From the IMG/VR virus record IMGVR_UViG_3300046458_000047, positions 1 to 61,279 of that record: DNA of 61,279 nucleotides; one strand, 5' to 3'. Of the stretch, positions 17,201 to 26,059 are shown piece by piece. The position numbers and the translations under genes are program-made. The notes beneath the pieces are model-generated. The model made no database searches, had not been told where the DNA came from, and saw only the letters and a list, made by a program, of their open reading frames with translations. How positions within the stretch are numbered: the stretch's first letter is position 1; each line of letters opens with the position of its first letter. The stretch comes from a virus.

Positions 17201-20200
17201 CGCAGTCGGGTACAGCTCCAGGAACTCTTTGGAGAATTGCGCGAGCATATGGTTGGGCACCACGTACATCGGCTTCTTGGACAAGCCCAGGCGGCGCTCT
17301 TCCATGCCGGCCGCGATCATGGTGAAGGTCTTGCCGGCACCGACCGCGTGCGCGTAGTAGGTGTCGCCCTGCTGAATGGTGCGCCAGATGCCGCGCTTCT
17401 GGTGCGGACGCAAGTTAAAGCGCGCCGACACGCCGGGCAGGGTCAGGTGGCTGCCGTCGAACTCACGCGGCGCGATGTTGTTGTAGCTTTCGTTGTAGTA
17501 GGTGGCCAGCCGGTCAGCGCGGTGCTTGTCCTTCCAAATCCAGCGCTTGAACTCGGCGCGCAGTTTCTTGGCGATGTCGTTGACCTTCTCCGTGCCTTCG
17601 GCGTCGGTGTGGGTCTTGCCTTCCGCGTCCTTGTACGTGACCTTCATCTGGCGGTTGTTCAACACGCCTTCAAGGATGTCGCCCGACTTCTTGTCACCCG
17701 TGCCCCACTCCGAGACACGGCTTGACGCACCGTCGACGGTCCACTGCGCCGCCTTCGGCAGGTAGCGGATGCTGTACTTCTCGCCCATGACTTCGGCGGC
17801 AAAGTTCTCGATGTCGGTCGGTGGCACCCATGCGGAGCCCAGTTGTACGGTGATGTCCTGCGGGGCCAAGGCACGCGGTTGCACGTTCTTCAACGGCTCG
17901 ACGTTGCGTGCGTAGTCCTTGTTCAGGCGCGCCGCGGCTTCGGCTTCATGGAGTTTGCGGCGCACGTTGCCCGACAGGTAGTCGTCGGCCGTTGTCCAGC
18001 CGGCAGACGGGTCTTGATAGATCGCCGTGCCCAGCTCGTCGATGGCTTCGGCCTCGGTCTTGCCGGCCAACTTGGCGACGTGCGCCAGGTCAAAGCGGCC
18101 AAGATCGTTGAGCGAGACAAACATCGCGTCCTGCGTGCTGGTGATGGTCGGCGCGCTTGGCTTGTTGATGGTGCGACCAAGCAGGACCGGCGCCTTGCTG
18201 ATGTTGCCCTCGGTGTCGTAGTTCTCCAGGGCAGAAGCCAGCGGCCCCTCGACATCCAGACGAATCAACGGGTCATTCTTGAAGCGGCGCATGACGGTGG
18301 TGGTGACGGTGCCGTCTTCGTTCTCGCTCTCACGCTCGCTGATGGTGTGCGACATCAGCGGGCCGTGGGTTTTGGTGAAGGCGTCGTAGGTCTTGTTCAA
18401 GGCCTTCAGCGACTTCTCCCACGGGCCGTCGTTCAACTGGTCGTATTGCGCCTGTTTCAGCGCATCACGCACGCCGGCCCAGCCTTTCAACCACTCCACT
18501 TCACGCGGCTTGAGGTCGATGTCCTGGCCGTTGCTGCCCATGCGATTGACCAGCGGCGTACCTTGGCCACTGCTGACTTGCATCAGCGTGCCGTCGTCCG
18601 CGACGTATACCCCGCCTTCCTTCTTGATTTTCGGGTCGTAGTCGCGCCGTTGCACGGCGGCCGCTTCGGCCGGGCTGCCTTGTGGTGGCCGGTAGATGTT
18701 TTCCGGCAGGTTCTCGATCGCCTTGGCGAACTGCTGCTCGATGTCGCCGCCCTCGATCGGCTCCACGGTGTATTCGTCAGCACGGTACATGCTGCCGGTC
18801 TTGGCGTGACGGCCGAGGACCATTTCCGGGTGTGCGGCGAAGTATTGGTTGACCATCGCCGGGCCTTGCGCGGTCGGCACTTCGGCGAGGCCGCCCCACT
18901 CCTTGCCCAGCGGCAACTCGTCGGTGTCGCGTTTGCGCAGGAAAATCACGTCCGTGACCACTTCGGTGCCGGCGTTGTCCTTGAACGCGGTCTGCGGCAG
19001 GCGGATCGCACCCACCAGGTCGGCCCGTTCCATCAGGTACTTGCGCGCTCGATCGCTGGCCTTGTCCATGGTGCCCTTGCTGGTGACGAACACCAGCAGG
19101 CCGCCCGGTTTCACGCGGTCGATGGTCTTGGCAAAGAAGTAGTCATGGAGCAAGAACGCTTGTTTGCGGTACTCGGGGTCGCCCTGAACCTTGGTCTGGC
19201 TGAATGGCGGGTTGCCGATCGCAGCGTCGAAGAAGTCACGCGGCAACTTGGTCTGCGCGTAATCGCCGATGAGGATGTTGCTTTGCGGGTACAGCAACTT
19301 GCCGATGTTGCCGGTGAAGGTGTCGTACTCGACACCCGTGTAGGAGCTGTTGCTGGCGATCGCGTCCGGCATCAGGCCGTTGAACAGGCCGATACCCATG
19401 CCCGGCTCCAACACTTGGCCACCGTTGAAGCCCAGGCGATCCAGCGCGGCGTAGACGCTGCGGATGATGGGCTCGCTGGTGTAGTGCGCGTATTGGGTCG
19501 AACGGCGGGCTTGGGCGTATTCTTCCGGGGTCATCGCCGCTTTCAGGCGTTCGCCCAGCGCTTGCCAGCTCGGGTCTTTGTAGCGACCGTACTTGTCAGG
19601 GAACACGCCGTTGGCGATTTCCGAGGCGCCCCAGCCGGTAAACTTGGTCAGCAGCGCCTTTTCTTCCGGCGTGGCCTGGCGATTCTCGCTCAGGATCTGC
19701 TTGACCAGCTCAACGATTTTGACGTTCTGCTCGGCCGTGGCTTTCCACGAACCGGTGCGCTTCAGCTCGCCTGGCTGAATCCGGTAGTTGCGTTGATCCG
19801 CTCTTGCACCTGTTGCAGGGCCACTTCGGGAATCGTCTGAAACTGGTAGTTCAGTTTGTCCAGGTCGCGATTTCCCGCTTGTTGGCTTAGCGCCATCTGC
19901 CGGGCGCTCTCCACGCTCTCCGCGTAGTCCGCCATCAGGCCGTTTACCAACGGCACCAGTGTTCCCGCTCGTTCCATCCGCTTGACGGTCGTCGGGTTGC
20001 TGTCCGTCAGCATTTGCAGAACCATCTGCCTTAGCTGTGCTGATGTCATCAGGTGTTGCCTCATCGGTGTTAACGGCATCGACGTCGAAGTCTTCCACGT
20101 CGCCGGCACTGCTCATGCCGGTAAAGCCGGTGGCACGCGGGTCGTATTTAACGCCCATGTACCACGACTTCAGGTACGGTTTTACCACGTCGCCCAGGTC

Positions 20201-23200
20201 TTCGACCATGGCCTTGGCATAAGCGGCAAAGGAGCGCGCCCCTTTTTCGATATGGTAGCCGGCCAGCGTGATGCCTGCCTGCAAGATTTCCGGGTCAATC
20301 CCGCTGTTCAACTGCGAGCCGTTGAGCTTGGCTTTCAGGATGGCGCGGGCCTTGGCGGCGGCGTCCTCGGTGAAAATCGTATTTTCGACCGGCTTCGGTG
20401 CCGCTTGCGCCTGCTCGGCGGCCAGCTCTTCGGTGGTCTTGAACCGGTCTTCGCGGTTGTCGACCGACATCTGCATGCCTTGACGGGTTGGGCGCAGTGT
20501 CACCTTCTCCTCGATGCGCACACCGCTATCGGCCACGGAACGCACGCCGTTCTCGTCTTCGAATACCACCTTGCCGTCGCTGTTTTTGCCCAGCGCTTTC
20601 GGGCCTTTTTTCGGTGCCGGCGCCGGTTGGGTTGGCCCGGCTACCACGCGGCGAATGTCGGCGGCGCTCACGTCATCCTGCAAACGATACATGACCGATC
20701 CGGCCTGCCCTTCAGTCAGGTTCAGCGGCTCCAACTGGCTCAGCATGGCCTCTTTGCTGATCTTGCCGTCGACGTAGTTTTGCACCACGTTGATCGCCTG
20801 TTCCGTTTGTTCTCGCGATGCGCCCTCTTGAGGGGTGGCATTTTTGAGCGGCTTCGGCTCTTTCGCTTTCGGTGCTGGCTTCGCCTTCGTGGGTTTCGCG
20901 GCCGGTTTGGCCGGCAGCTCGGCACGCAAGGCGTCGGCGGTATCGGCAAAACCAGCCTCTTCCAGCTTGGCCAGCGCGCTTTCATCACCCGCACGGGCGG
21001 CCTCGATCCAGTCGTCCGCTTGAACGGCGGCCGTGCGCATTTTGCGCAGCCGGGTTTCTGCGGCAAGCAACTTGGTCTGATCAGCACCTTCACGGCGCAG
21101 CCGCATCATGCGCTGCTTGGCCTTCTCGATTTCCTGGCCAATCAGGTCGCCCGGTTCAGGCTCAGCGGCCGGCGCTTCGGCCGGTTCAACCACTTCGGCG
21201 TCTTCGACATCCTCGTCGGTGCGCTCGGCAGTGGCTTCGCGCAGCGCCTCGTTGGCGGCCTCGTCATCGAGGTCTTGGTAGTAGAAGTCTTCCACCACCT
21301 CATCGATGTCTTGCTCGGTCATGCCGGCGTCGACGGCACCCGCGATCGCGTCCGGGTCAAGACGATCGTATTTGTTGCTGATCGCCATGACCGGGTTATC
21401 AATGGCGTTGTTGGCCATGAAGAAGCCGTAGGAGAAACCCTCCGGGGTCGCACTGCGCGCGTTTTTGGTAGCGATGCTCTTGCCACCGTACTGGCTGTGC
21501 ATTTTCGAGCCTTCGGTAGGCTCCACCGGGGCAACTGGCAGGTCAGCGTTGAAGCGGCCCCAAATCAAGGTCTTCTTGGTGTAGGGGTCGCCCAGGTGAT
21601 ACGGGTCGAACGACAGGCGCCAAGGCGGCAGGCTGCCCAGTTTCTCGATGCGCCCGACCGGGTTTTCAATCGCCCAAATCGCCGGCTTGAAATACTCGAT
21701 GGCGGCCAAGGTCTGATGAACCAGCTTGACCGAGGCGACGGTGCGCCCGTCCGCATCCTTGGCGGCAAAGTGGCGCGCTCCCGACACGGCAAAGTCAGTG
21801 CAAGGGTTGGCCGACAGAATGGCGTAGACGTCCTGGCCCTCGAAGTTGCCAAACCAGTCGTTGAAAAACTCGGTCGAGAAATTGTGAACGTCGCCCATTA
21901 CCGGGTCGTCCTGGATGTCGAACCGGTAGACTTGATAACCGGCCTCTTCCCATGGTTGGGACCACTTGCCCGACAGGTCGAAGAACGACAACACCACCCG
22001 CTCGCTGTTGGCAATACGGCTGTCTTGGTCGTCGTATTGCGCGTTGGTGTGCGCCTTCCACTCGGCAATTTGCGCCTTGGCCTCGTCCAGCGTCATCCAC
22101 CCGTGGTCCTTTTGGTAGACCATCGCCTTGTCCTTCAGGCGTACCACTTCGTTTTTGGCCGGCGCATCGAACAGGTGATGTACCTGGTCGTCGGGATCTT
22201 GCGATTCCTCCAGCGCGGCGTCGAACTCGGCCACAATCTCGCCCAGCTCGCGATCGTCGACACCGACATGGGCATGCTCGGGCGCGGTGCTTTCCGGTGC
22301 CTTGGGTTTGGCCGGCTGTTCAGTGTTGCTGGCCTCGCCGATCTTGCTGAAGGTCACGCCTTTGTTGACGGCGCTGATCAGGTCAGCACGCGACAGGTTG
22401 GTGGTGCTGCCGCCTTCGCCGCTGACGTAGGCGACACCATCGCTGCCGATCGTGTCCAGGGTGTAAGTGCGCCCGGCCGTGGCATAACCGACGTCGGCCG
22501 ACATGGTGAACTTCTCGCCTTCCTTCACGCCCAGCGTGACGCGGGTTTCCTCTTGGCGCTTGGCCTTGAGGACTTTGGCCTTCTGCTGCGGGGTCTTGGC
22601 GGCGGCCTTTTCCACGGCGGGGGCTGCTTCGACCGGCTTGGCTTTGGGAGTGGCTTCGGCAGGACTATCATCGAGGCCATAAGCCGACAGGTCGGGTACG
22701 CCATCGGTTTCAGCGAGCACCTTGTTGTAGTCGGCGCCGCTTTCGACCGCGCTGCGCTCGACCTTGCGCAGGGTTTCGCGGGCCTTGGCAATGCCGGGGC
22801 GCAACTCTTCCACCAACGCCTGAACCACCGGGTCATCTTTGCCGCGTGCCCTGAACGCACGCTTTAGGCGTTCCTCGGCCATGTTCAGCGTGTGAAGTGC
22901 CGTATGCAATTCACCCTCTACCGCCGAAGGCAGCTTTCTGCGCTCCGCACGGGAGTCCGGCTTGCCGGCCGGTTCAGCCTCGACCGGCTCAGCCTGGCCA
23001 ATTTCGCGCACTTCAAAGCGCGACTTGCCCACGTCGACCACTTCATGGGTGTCGCGCATGTCTTTGGCGAAGATGTAGCCTTCGGCCTTGGCGCGGCTGC
23101 CAAACCACTTGACGGGCTTGGTCGCCTCTTCGGTTTTCGCCGCTTTCGCCACATTCGCCACGGGTTCTTCGGCTTTTGCCGGTGGCTCTTCGGCTTTCGC

Positions 23201-25984
23201 CGGCTCAGCAGGCTTGGCCACCTCTTTGGACTTGGCGAGGATCGCCTTTTCAATCGCCTTGCGCTTCACCTGGAGAGAGGCGTTTTTCGGCGCAGCCTTG
23301 ATTTCGGCGGCGGTTTCCTTCAGTGCGGCGCGCAACTGCGGGAAGTCCATCGCCGTGTAGTCCGGGGTGCCGGGCGGCGCGACCACGTTCTTCAGGGTCG
23401 GCACTTCCTCGGTCAGGGTCGGAATTTCCACACCCTTTTTCACCACGTCCGTCAGCGTCGGGACTTCCACCTCATCGTGAAGGATGGGGATTTCCACGCC
23501 TTTTTTCACAACGTCCGTGAGGGTCGGGATCGGGCCAGGCTTCACGACGTCCGTGAGGGTCGGAATGTCCACGCCCTTTTTCACGACGTCGGTCAGGGTT
23601 GGAATCGGGCCGTCCACACGGTCGGTCAAGGTGGGAATGTCCACCTTGTCGGTCAGGGTCGGAATGTGCGAGCCGTCCAACTCCATCTGCCACAGGGCTT
23701 GTTGGCCCTCTTCGGCCGTCATCGCGCCCAGTTGATCATCGTCGTAGCCGGCAGCGCGCAGTTGGTTGCGCTCGAAGGGGCTCAGCGTGTCGCTGGCCAT
23801 CGGTTCTTCATCCGGCAGCGGTGCCGGCTCGCTGGCCAGCGGTGTTTCGCCCGGCGCCGGACCTTCCGGCGTGATGGTCACGCCGTCCTTGTCGGTGTAG
23901 TGGTAATACTGGCCATCGTCGGAGAGCACGCGGGCTTCCCACGAATCTTTCTGCCCGGGTTGATACGATTCGAGGGTGCCGGTGACGGGACCGGTCGGGG
24001 TTTGCACGGTGACGCGCTGCGCGTCTTGGCTTTGCGTGGCCAGACTGGCGGCATGGGCCAACGAACCGACCGGGCCAGGCGCTGGTTTGTTGCCCGGCTC
24101 CCACACCTGTTCACCGGGGCCGGTCTGCTCGCCCTGGTAGTTGTTCGGATCGAGGCGGCGCACCGCTTCTTCACTGGTGCCACCGGAAATATCGGTGTTG
24201 TCGATTTCCTGGTTGAGCGCTTCGCCCAGTCGGCGATCCTTGCTTTTCAGCGCCTCGGCGCCCTTCTGCGCGCCATGGATACCGCCGTGCATAGCCGCAC
24301 CGGAGCCAAAACCCACAATCGGCGCGTCGATCAGTTGCTGACGCGCCTCTTCCCAGGTCATTTTCGGGTTGATCGAACCTTTGTCCAGACCGGTCTGGAT
24401 GAGCTGGGTGAACTCTTCCTGCAAGGCCTCGGCGGTGCCGGCTTTGAGCATGCCTTTGAAGATGTTCACGCCGGGCTTGAGGATGTAATGAAGCGGCAAG
24501 GCTTCCGGGATCGCCTCGGCGGCGGCCTGCAAAATCGCATAGGTCGCGGCATCCTGCGGGTTCAGTTTGCCCCGCGCTTCGTTGTAGCTCTGGCCGTAGA
24601 CCTGGCCGCCAATCATCGACAGCGCCAGTTTCGGGTTCCTTGTCACCATCCCGGTAAGGATGGCCGGCGCCATTTCTGCCGTCGAACCGATGATCATGCT
24701 GCCGTACTTGGCCAGCGGCCCGTCCGGGTTCACCTTCAGCTCGTCGCGGAGCGCCTCTTTGCTCATCTTGCGGCCGTAGGCCGACACTTCGCTGGGTTTC
24801 ATGCCCAGCATGGTGCCGGCTTCGTCCGGGGTCATCAGGTCCGGGGCATTCTGACGGATGTAGGCCGCCATGGCGGAAACATCGGCCGGTTTGCCGTCCG
24901 GCAGGGTCGGTGTGAAGTTACCGCGCTCGTCCTGAATCATGGTCAGGGCGCCGCTGTCCTTCATGCGATCGATGATGCCGGCGTTCTGTGCGTTGGATAC
25001 CAGGGTCTGGTCGTCCACCTGCTCGCCGTAGGAGCGGATCAAGCCGCCCACGGCGTTGCGCATGTGCGGCCCCCAGTTCTGCAAGCTCTTGCTGGTGGCC
25101 GCCATGAAGTCATCAGGCGGCAGGTCGTCACGCGGCCCAAGGCCGGCTTTGGCGCGGGCCTGGTTGGTGACAGTCAGCGGCGACGGCGGTTGTTGCCCGT
25201 TCACCAGCTCTTCAGCGCGCTGCTGAATCGGGATCGTCAGCGGCGACGGTGCGTCATACCCGCCGATGGCGTTCTTCGCGTTCTCCAGCGCACCTTTGCC
25301 GCTGGCCAAGTCTTGGCGCTTGATGTAATGCGCGGCGTCGGCCTCGGTCATCACCTTGTAGCGGCCGGGCTCTTCGGCGTCGGCTTGCGCTTGCAGGCCG
25401 GGGATGTCCTGCTGGTTCTGCGCCTCGCTCAGAATCTTGCCGGCCGTCATTTCCTGATCGATGGTGCCGGCCTTGCCCATGACGTCCTGAACGTACTTGG
25501 CGGTCTTCGGTCCCCACTGGGCGCGGTCATCGCCGCCATGGTGCGCGGCGATCGCCTCTTGCACCGTATAGCCTTTGTCCAAGCGGTCCTTGAACTGCTT
25601 GGCGGCGGCATCGATCGACTGCGCGGCGTCCATGGCATTGATGCCCATGCCCTTCGCGGTCGGGTCGATGTATTGCATCAGGCCTTTGGCCTTGCCCCAC
25701 TTGGTATCGACACCCACGGCATCGGCGCGGTAACTCGATTCCTGCTGCGCCAGTGCCGCCAAGACGTTGATGGGCACGCCGTAGGTCGACGAGGCTTGCT
25801 CGAAGAGCGGTTGCAGGTCAGGCGGGGGGAGCATGCCTTGGGACAGGCTGGCAGCCGCACTGGGCATACCCCCAGCATCCGGGGAGGTACGCCGGCTGGA
25901 AAAGTTGAATTCAGGGACCGGGGGCGCGACGGGCACCGAACCAGTAGCGGTTGTCGGCGTCTTGAGAAAGAGGTTTTCTGCCAC
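11213..25984 (-). CDS. Giant polyvalent virion protein: transglycosylase, methylases, helicase, zincin motif
   Basis: A single 4,923-residue frame. Order: lytic transglycosylase (about 55-175, catalytic E82 in AQQESSYRADAVG); tandem IPTLTDVVKKGVE-type repeats (about 771-868); C5-methylase-like domain (about 1330-1530, PC motif in NPCTDFA at C1395, then IENP); a Gly/Asp linker; adenine methylase (about 2070-2400, N2258-PPF); SF2/SNF2 helicase (Walker A K2885, DEGH at D3041, motif VI QREGRIIRQG near 3390); a zincin-like H3790-EMFH; hydrophobic segments near 4411-4440 and 4636-4655. Such large polyvalent proteins, including Bcep22-type giants and the DarB idea of P1, travel in the capsid and protect injected DNA. 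The transglycosylase would open the cell wall. It is the last gene of the late region and fills about a quarter of the window. Confidence 0.93.
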   Translation of the reverse strand: MAENLFLKTPTTATGSVPVAPPVPEFNFSSRRTSPDAGGMPSAAASLSQGMLPPPDLQPLFEQASSTYGVPINVLAALAQQESSYRADAVGVDTKWGKAKGLMQYIDPTAKGMGINAMDAAQSIDAAAKQFKDRLDKGYTVQEAIAAHHGGDDRAQWGPKTAKYVQDVMGKAGTIDQEMTAGKILSEAQNQQDIPGLQAQADAEEPGRYKVMTEADAAHYIKRQDLASGKGALENAKNAIGGYDAPSPLTIPIQQRAEELVNGQQPPSPLTVTNQARAKAGLGPRDDLPPDDFMAATSKSLQNWGPHMRNAVGGLIRSYGEQVDDQTLVSNAQNAGIIDRMKDSGALTMIQDERGNFTPTLPDGKPADVSAMAAYIRQNAPDLMTPDEAGTMLGMKPSEVSAYGRKMSKEALRDELKVNPDGPLAKYGSMIIGSTAEMAPAILTGMVTRNPKLALSMIGGQVYGQSYNEARGKLNPQDAATYAILQAAAEAIPEALPLHYILKPGVNIFKGMLKAGTAEALQEEFTQLIQTGLDKGSINPKMTWEEARQQLIDAPIVGFGSGAAMHGGIHGAQKGAEALKSKDRRLGEALNQEIDNTDISGGTSEEAVRRLDPNNYQGEQTGPGEQVWEPGNKPAPGPVGSLAHAASLATQSQDAQRVTVQTPTGPVTGTLESYQPGQKDSWEARVLSDDGQYYHYTDKDGVTITPEGPAPGETPLASEPAPLPDEEPMASDTLSPFERNQLRAAGYDDDQLGAMTAEEGQQALWQMELDGSHIPTLTDKVDIPTLTDRVDGPIPTLTDVVKKGVDIPTLTDVVKPGPIPTLTDVVKKGVEIPILHDEVEVPTLTDVVKKGVEIPTLTEEVPTLKNVVAPPGTPDYTAMDFPQLRAALKETAAEIKAAPKNASLQVKRKAIEKAILAKSKEVAKPAEPAKAEEPPAKAEEPVANVAKAAKTEEATKPVKWFGSRAKAEGYIFAKDMRDTHEVVDVGKSRFEVREIGQAEPVEAEPAGKPDSRAERRKLPSAVEGELHTALHTLNMAEERLKRAFRARGKDDPVVQALVEELRPGIAKARETLRKVERSAVESGADYNKVLAETDGVPDLSAYGLDDSPAEATPKAKPVEAAPAVEKAAAKTPQQKAKVLKAKRQEETRVTLGVKEGEKFTMSADVGYATAGRTYTLDTIGSDGVAYVSGEGGSTTNLSRADLISAVNKGVTFSKIGEASNTEQPAKPKAPESTAPEHAHVGVDDRELGEIVAEFDAALEESQDPDDQVHHLFDAPAKNEVVRLKDKAMVYQKDHGWMTLDEAKAQIAEWKAHTNAQYDDQDSRIANSERVVLSFFDLSGKWSQPWEEAGYQVYRFDIQDDPVMGDVHNFSTEFFNDWFGNFEGQDVYAILSANPCTDFAVSGARHFAAKDADGRTVASVKLVHQTLAAIEYFKPAIWAIENPVGRIEKLGSLPPWRLSFDPYHLGDPYTKKTLIWGRFNADLPVAPVEPTEGSKMHSQYGGKSIATKNARSATPEGFSYGFFMANNAIDNPVMAISNKYDRLDPDAIAGAVDAGMTEQDIDEVVEDFYYQDLDDEAANEALREATAERTDEDVEDAEVVEPAEAPAAEPEPGDLIGQEIEKAKQRMMRLRREGADQTKLLAAETRLRKMRTAAVQADDWIEAARAGDESALAKLEEAGFADTADALRAELPAKPAAKPTKAKPAPKAKEPKPLKNATPQEGASREQTEQAINVVQNYVDGKISKEAMLSQLEPLNLTEGQAGSVMYRLQDDVSAADIRRVVAGPTQPAPAPKKGPKALGKNSDGKVVFEDENGVRSVADSGVRIEEKVTLRPTRQGMQMSVDNREDRFKTTEELAAEQAQAAPKPVENTIFTEDAAAKARAILKAKLNGSQLNSGIDPEILQAGITLAGYHIEKGARSFAAYAKAMVEDLGDVVKPYLKSWYMGVKYDPRATGFTGMSSAGDVEDFDVDAVNTDEATPDDISTAKADGSANADGQQPDDRQADGTSGNTGAVGKRPDGGLRGERGERPADGAKPTSGKSRPGQTELPVSDDSRSGPATGARADQRNYRIQPGELKRTGSWKATAEQNVKIVELVKQILSENRQATPEEKALLTKFTGWGASEIANGVFPDKYGRYKDPSWQALGERLKAAMTPEEYAQARRSTQYAHYTSEPIIRSVYAALDRLGFNGGQVLEPGMGIGLFNGLMPDAIASNSSYTGVEYDTFTGNIGKLLYPQSNILIGDYAQTKLPRDFFDAAIGNPPFSQTKVQGDPEYRKQAFLLHDYFFAKTIDRVKPGGLLVFVTSKGTMDKASDRARKYLMERADLVGAIRLPQTAFKDNAGTEVVTDVIFLRKRDTDELPLGKEWGGLAEVPTAQGPAMVNQYFAAHPEMVLGRHAKTGSMYRADEYTVEPIEGGDIEQQFAKAIENLPENIYRPPQGSPAEAAAVQRRDYDPKIKKEGGVYVADDGTLMQVSSGQGTPLVNRMGSNGQDIDLKPREVEWLKGWAGVRDALKQAQYDQLNDGPWEKSLKALNKTYDAFTKTHGPLMSHTISERESENEDGTVTTTVMRRFKNDPLIRLDVEGPLASALENYDTEGNISKAPVLLGRTINKPSAPTITSTQDAMFVSLNDLGRFDLAHVAKLAGKTEAEAIDELGTAIYQDPSAGWTTADDYLSGNVRRKLHEAEAAARLNKDYARNVEPLKNVQPRALAPQDITVQLGSAWVPPTDIENFAAEVMGEKYSIRYLPKAAQWTVDGASSRVSEWGTGDKKSGDILEGVLNNRQMKVTYKDAEGKTHTDAEGTEKVNDIAKKLRAEFKRWIWKDKHRADRLATYYNESYNNIAPREFDGSHLTLPGVSARFNLRPHQKRGIWRTIQQGDTYYAHAVGAGKTFTMIAAGMEERRLGLSKKPMYVVPNHMLAQFSKEFLELYPTAQIMVADEQNFHTNNRRKFVAQAALNDPDAIVITHSAFGRIGMSPEFSQRFITEQIDDWKAALDEADKSDRVTVKHIEAAIERLENRLKKIIAGEDKDKVLNFEDLGVDRLFVDEGHEFRKLDFPTNRGSVKGITSKGSQRAMDLYMKVSHLREKNPGRALVMASGTPVTNTMGELFTVQRFFQPEQLEEDGDGTFDAWANHYGEVVDGLEQNAAGGYESVARFAKFINVPELMSRVRSFMDILTSNQLGDLVVRPDVEGGGRNIMVTPTPDGYKAYQKDLENRIKAIRARKGPPKAGDDIILSVISDGRFSAIDMRFVDPKLPSDPNSKLNVVIDNMIKAYHDTASNQYSSNGKVDELPGASQMLFVDIGLGEQSAENRGFDMKAWIKRRLIEGGVKADHIAFMRDNKAHSKKERLFDDLRSGRKRILIGGKDMETGVNAQKRLSHLHHLDAPWFPASVEQREGRIIRQGNQNLNVNINAYASKGSYDSTMWGMNARKARFIEQAMTGDTSLRSMDDVSEASAFEMAAALASGDERYLQLAGLKGDVERLNRLYSAHIDDQRRLRTEKMGTESTLKHNTQQVKALQDAIDKREPIKAGEFAGKVGKTTYDKRDEFSVALHNEFKALAESYTPGEQVLGSIGGFPILYNGVELRGGNFAADASIDVAGNPDPLIVFPIEPNAAINGIATRAANQVNGLEYQMSRRKEQMAEAEDKLKKIDRRLGAAFPEMSELAEKREQLQDLESELEAESKANAAAESAGAPVPGSEIAGAVNPAAKMSVREDLPATPESTGVREAITRGEFGPQVRKLIDAGQVVIHDTEKTLPASAGKVSGIQAVTTPDGVVHLVASNLTPATAPGVLLHEMFHSGAKSLLGTPRWNAMMNRLDALLRQAKQSTGKARNVYDRAAERVAKAQARGAVPADLTAEEFGAYAIEEYEKLPAAFKKWADDVVGMLKHWLLNRFGLQAGRVTPGQLRALAVDALRSKVAEQTHEDSVIPDPRYSVLSDNTALADATAALTAPKQIKPDAIGQLSDDIGRVAKFVLHPRQIASLHKPFTPVYNTAIQQFEMRDALIDELQRDHKAYDLLPQASKAKVNAVLELGRLYNATYHDKALKAGIAHTGTKTVVKKDEDGKPYRVQEPVQALLSQRGEVHKLNDAEIEAYLGLRDMFDNALDKFRDQTLTDFGFPELAGMKNPSEALKAMITPDMSPLKQTRIEGVARFIGEIEQAKRGGYVPFARYGDYVVAVKEQELPLNLIKDTFNGGWITRDLPKAYHQFLEDLGAKYDNSEEGYRLDEAQRKALIGENEKTVHSTKVEFTLKDKALIKAGRPVQELPSVKKALADAEKMKEGKPNRRVVAFEAIQKQPDGGVKLADVDALAEVAMLDTDTWDAVREQLGDAIKGRSFRKHFFQSDNVPGYTGDFERAIADYMAGMSGYLARRHYNNAWDNALTKVKAPRLFDYASKYRAYVNEPHEELAMLRQVGFLSYIAGVPATAFANLTQPLLLTLPVLSQIAPQHLVMREMARAYKDALAMARLNKKTGLDFFDPDAAPADLKGTLREAWAEGMFVPLQTYEVMATARTGNAKGRKLARRFNKVVEATAALFSFAERLNRLVTFMTAARLSQRPAVKANMQKVYGKNPLAKAMMRNWSAKALGEFMIDETQFRMGKANRPVVSRGVGSALMQFKGFMMQSLETWFRLATQNGKQGVKAAALSIGLMALLGGLWGMPGADDLRDIIEKVYKQITKQDLDLKTELRQALYELTGQRWIGEVASKGATYPFGLDLSRIGMGNIAPDSPLQMFGIPADLFIGRGGRAFEKGSHGDFLGAAGEFLPNFLKNPITAYGWSQDGVRDSAGRMSLGADQIGAGEVASKALGFQPTQITNVRDYEYAQRRMETANDKLKADYVARIAKAIATAEKHPDKAAEAQAELAEINQELEERNANATPENQILLGRTAIKNRIQREMGGVGETWGHERKQARGASEQMRKAFGLSKPE

Positions 25985-26001
25985 GGGTGTGCCCTCGGCG
26001 C

Positions 26002-26038
26002 GGTTGGATTCTGAATCAAGTGGTTCGATTCTAAATCC
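26002..26038. promoter_or_regulatory. Two tandem 17-bp operator-like motifs before the giant gene
   Basis: GGTTGGATTCTGAATCA (26002-26018) and GGTTCGATTCTAAATCC (26022-26038) sit 20 bp apart, just upstream of the giant gene start at 25984. They match the motif at 461-477 by the repressor gene (GGTTCGATTC shared). They suggest that the giant gene has its own repressible promoter. Confidence 0.55.
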
Positions 26039-26059
26039 AATTCCGCGCCAAGGCCACCG

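Noticed and set aside
12086-26014. Very long plus-strand open frames (about 660-1,040 residues) opposite the giant gene
   Set aside because: They are antisense shadows produced by GC-rich codon use; their translations are His/Arg/Val/Leu-rich without domains, while the minus strand encodes recognisable enzymes throughout.
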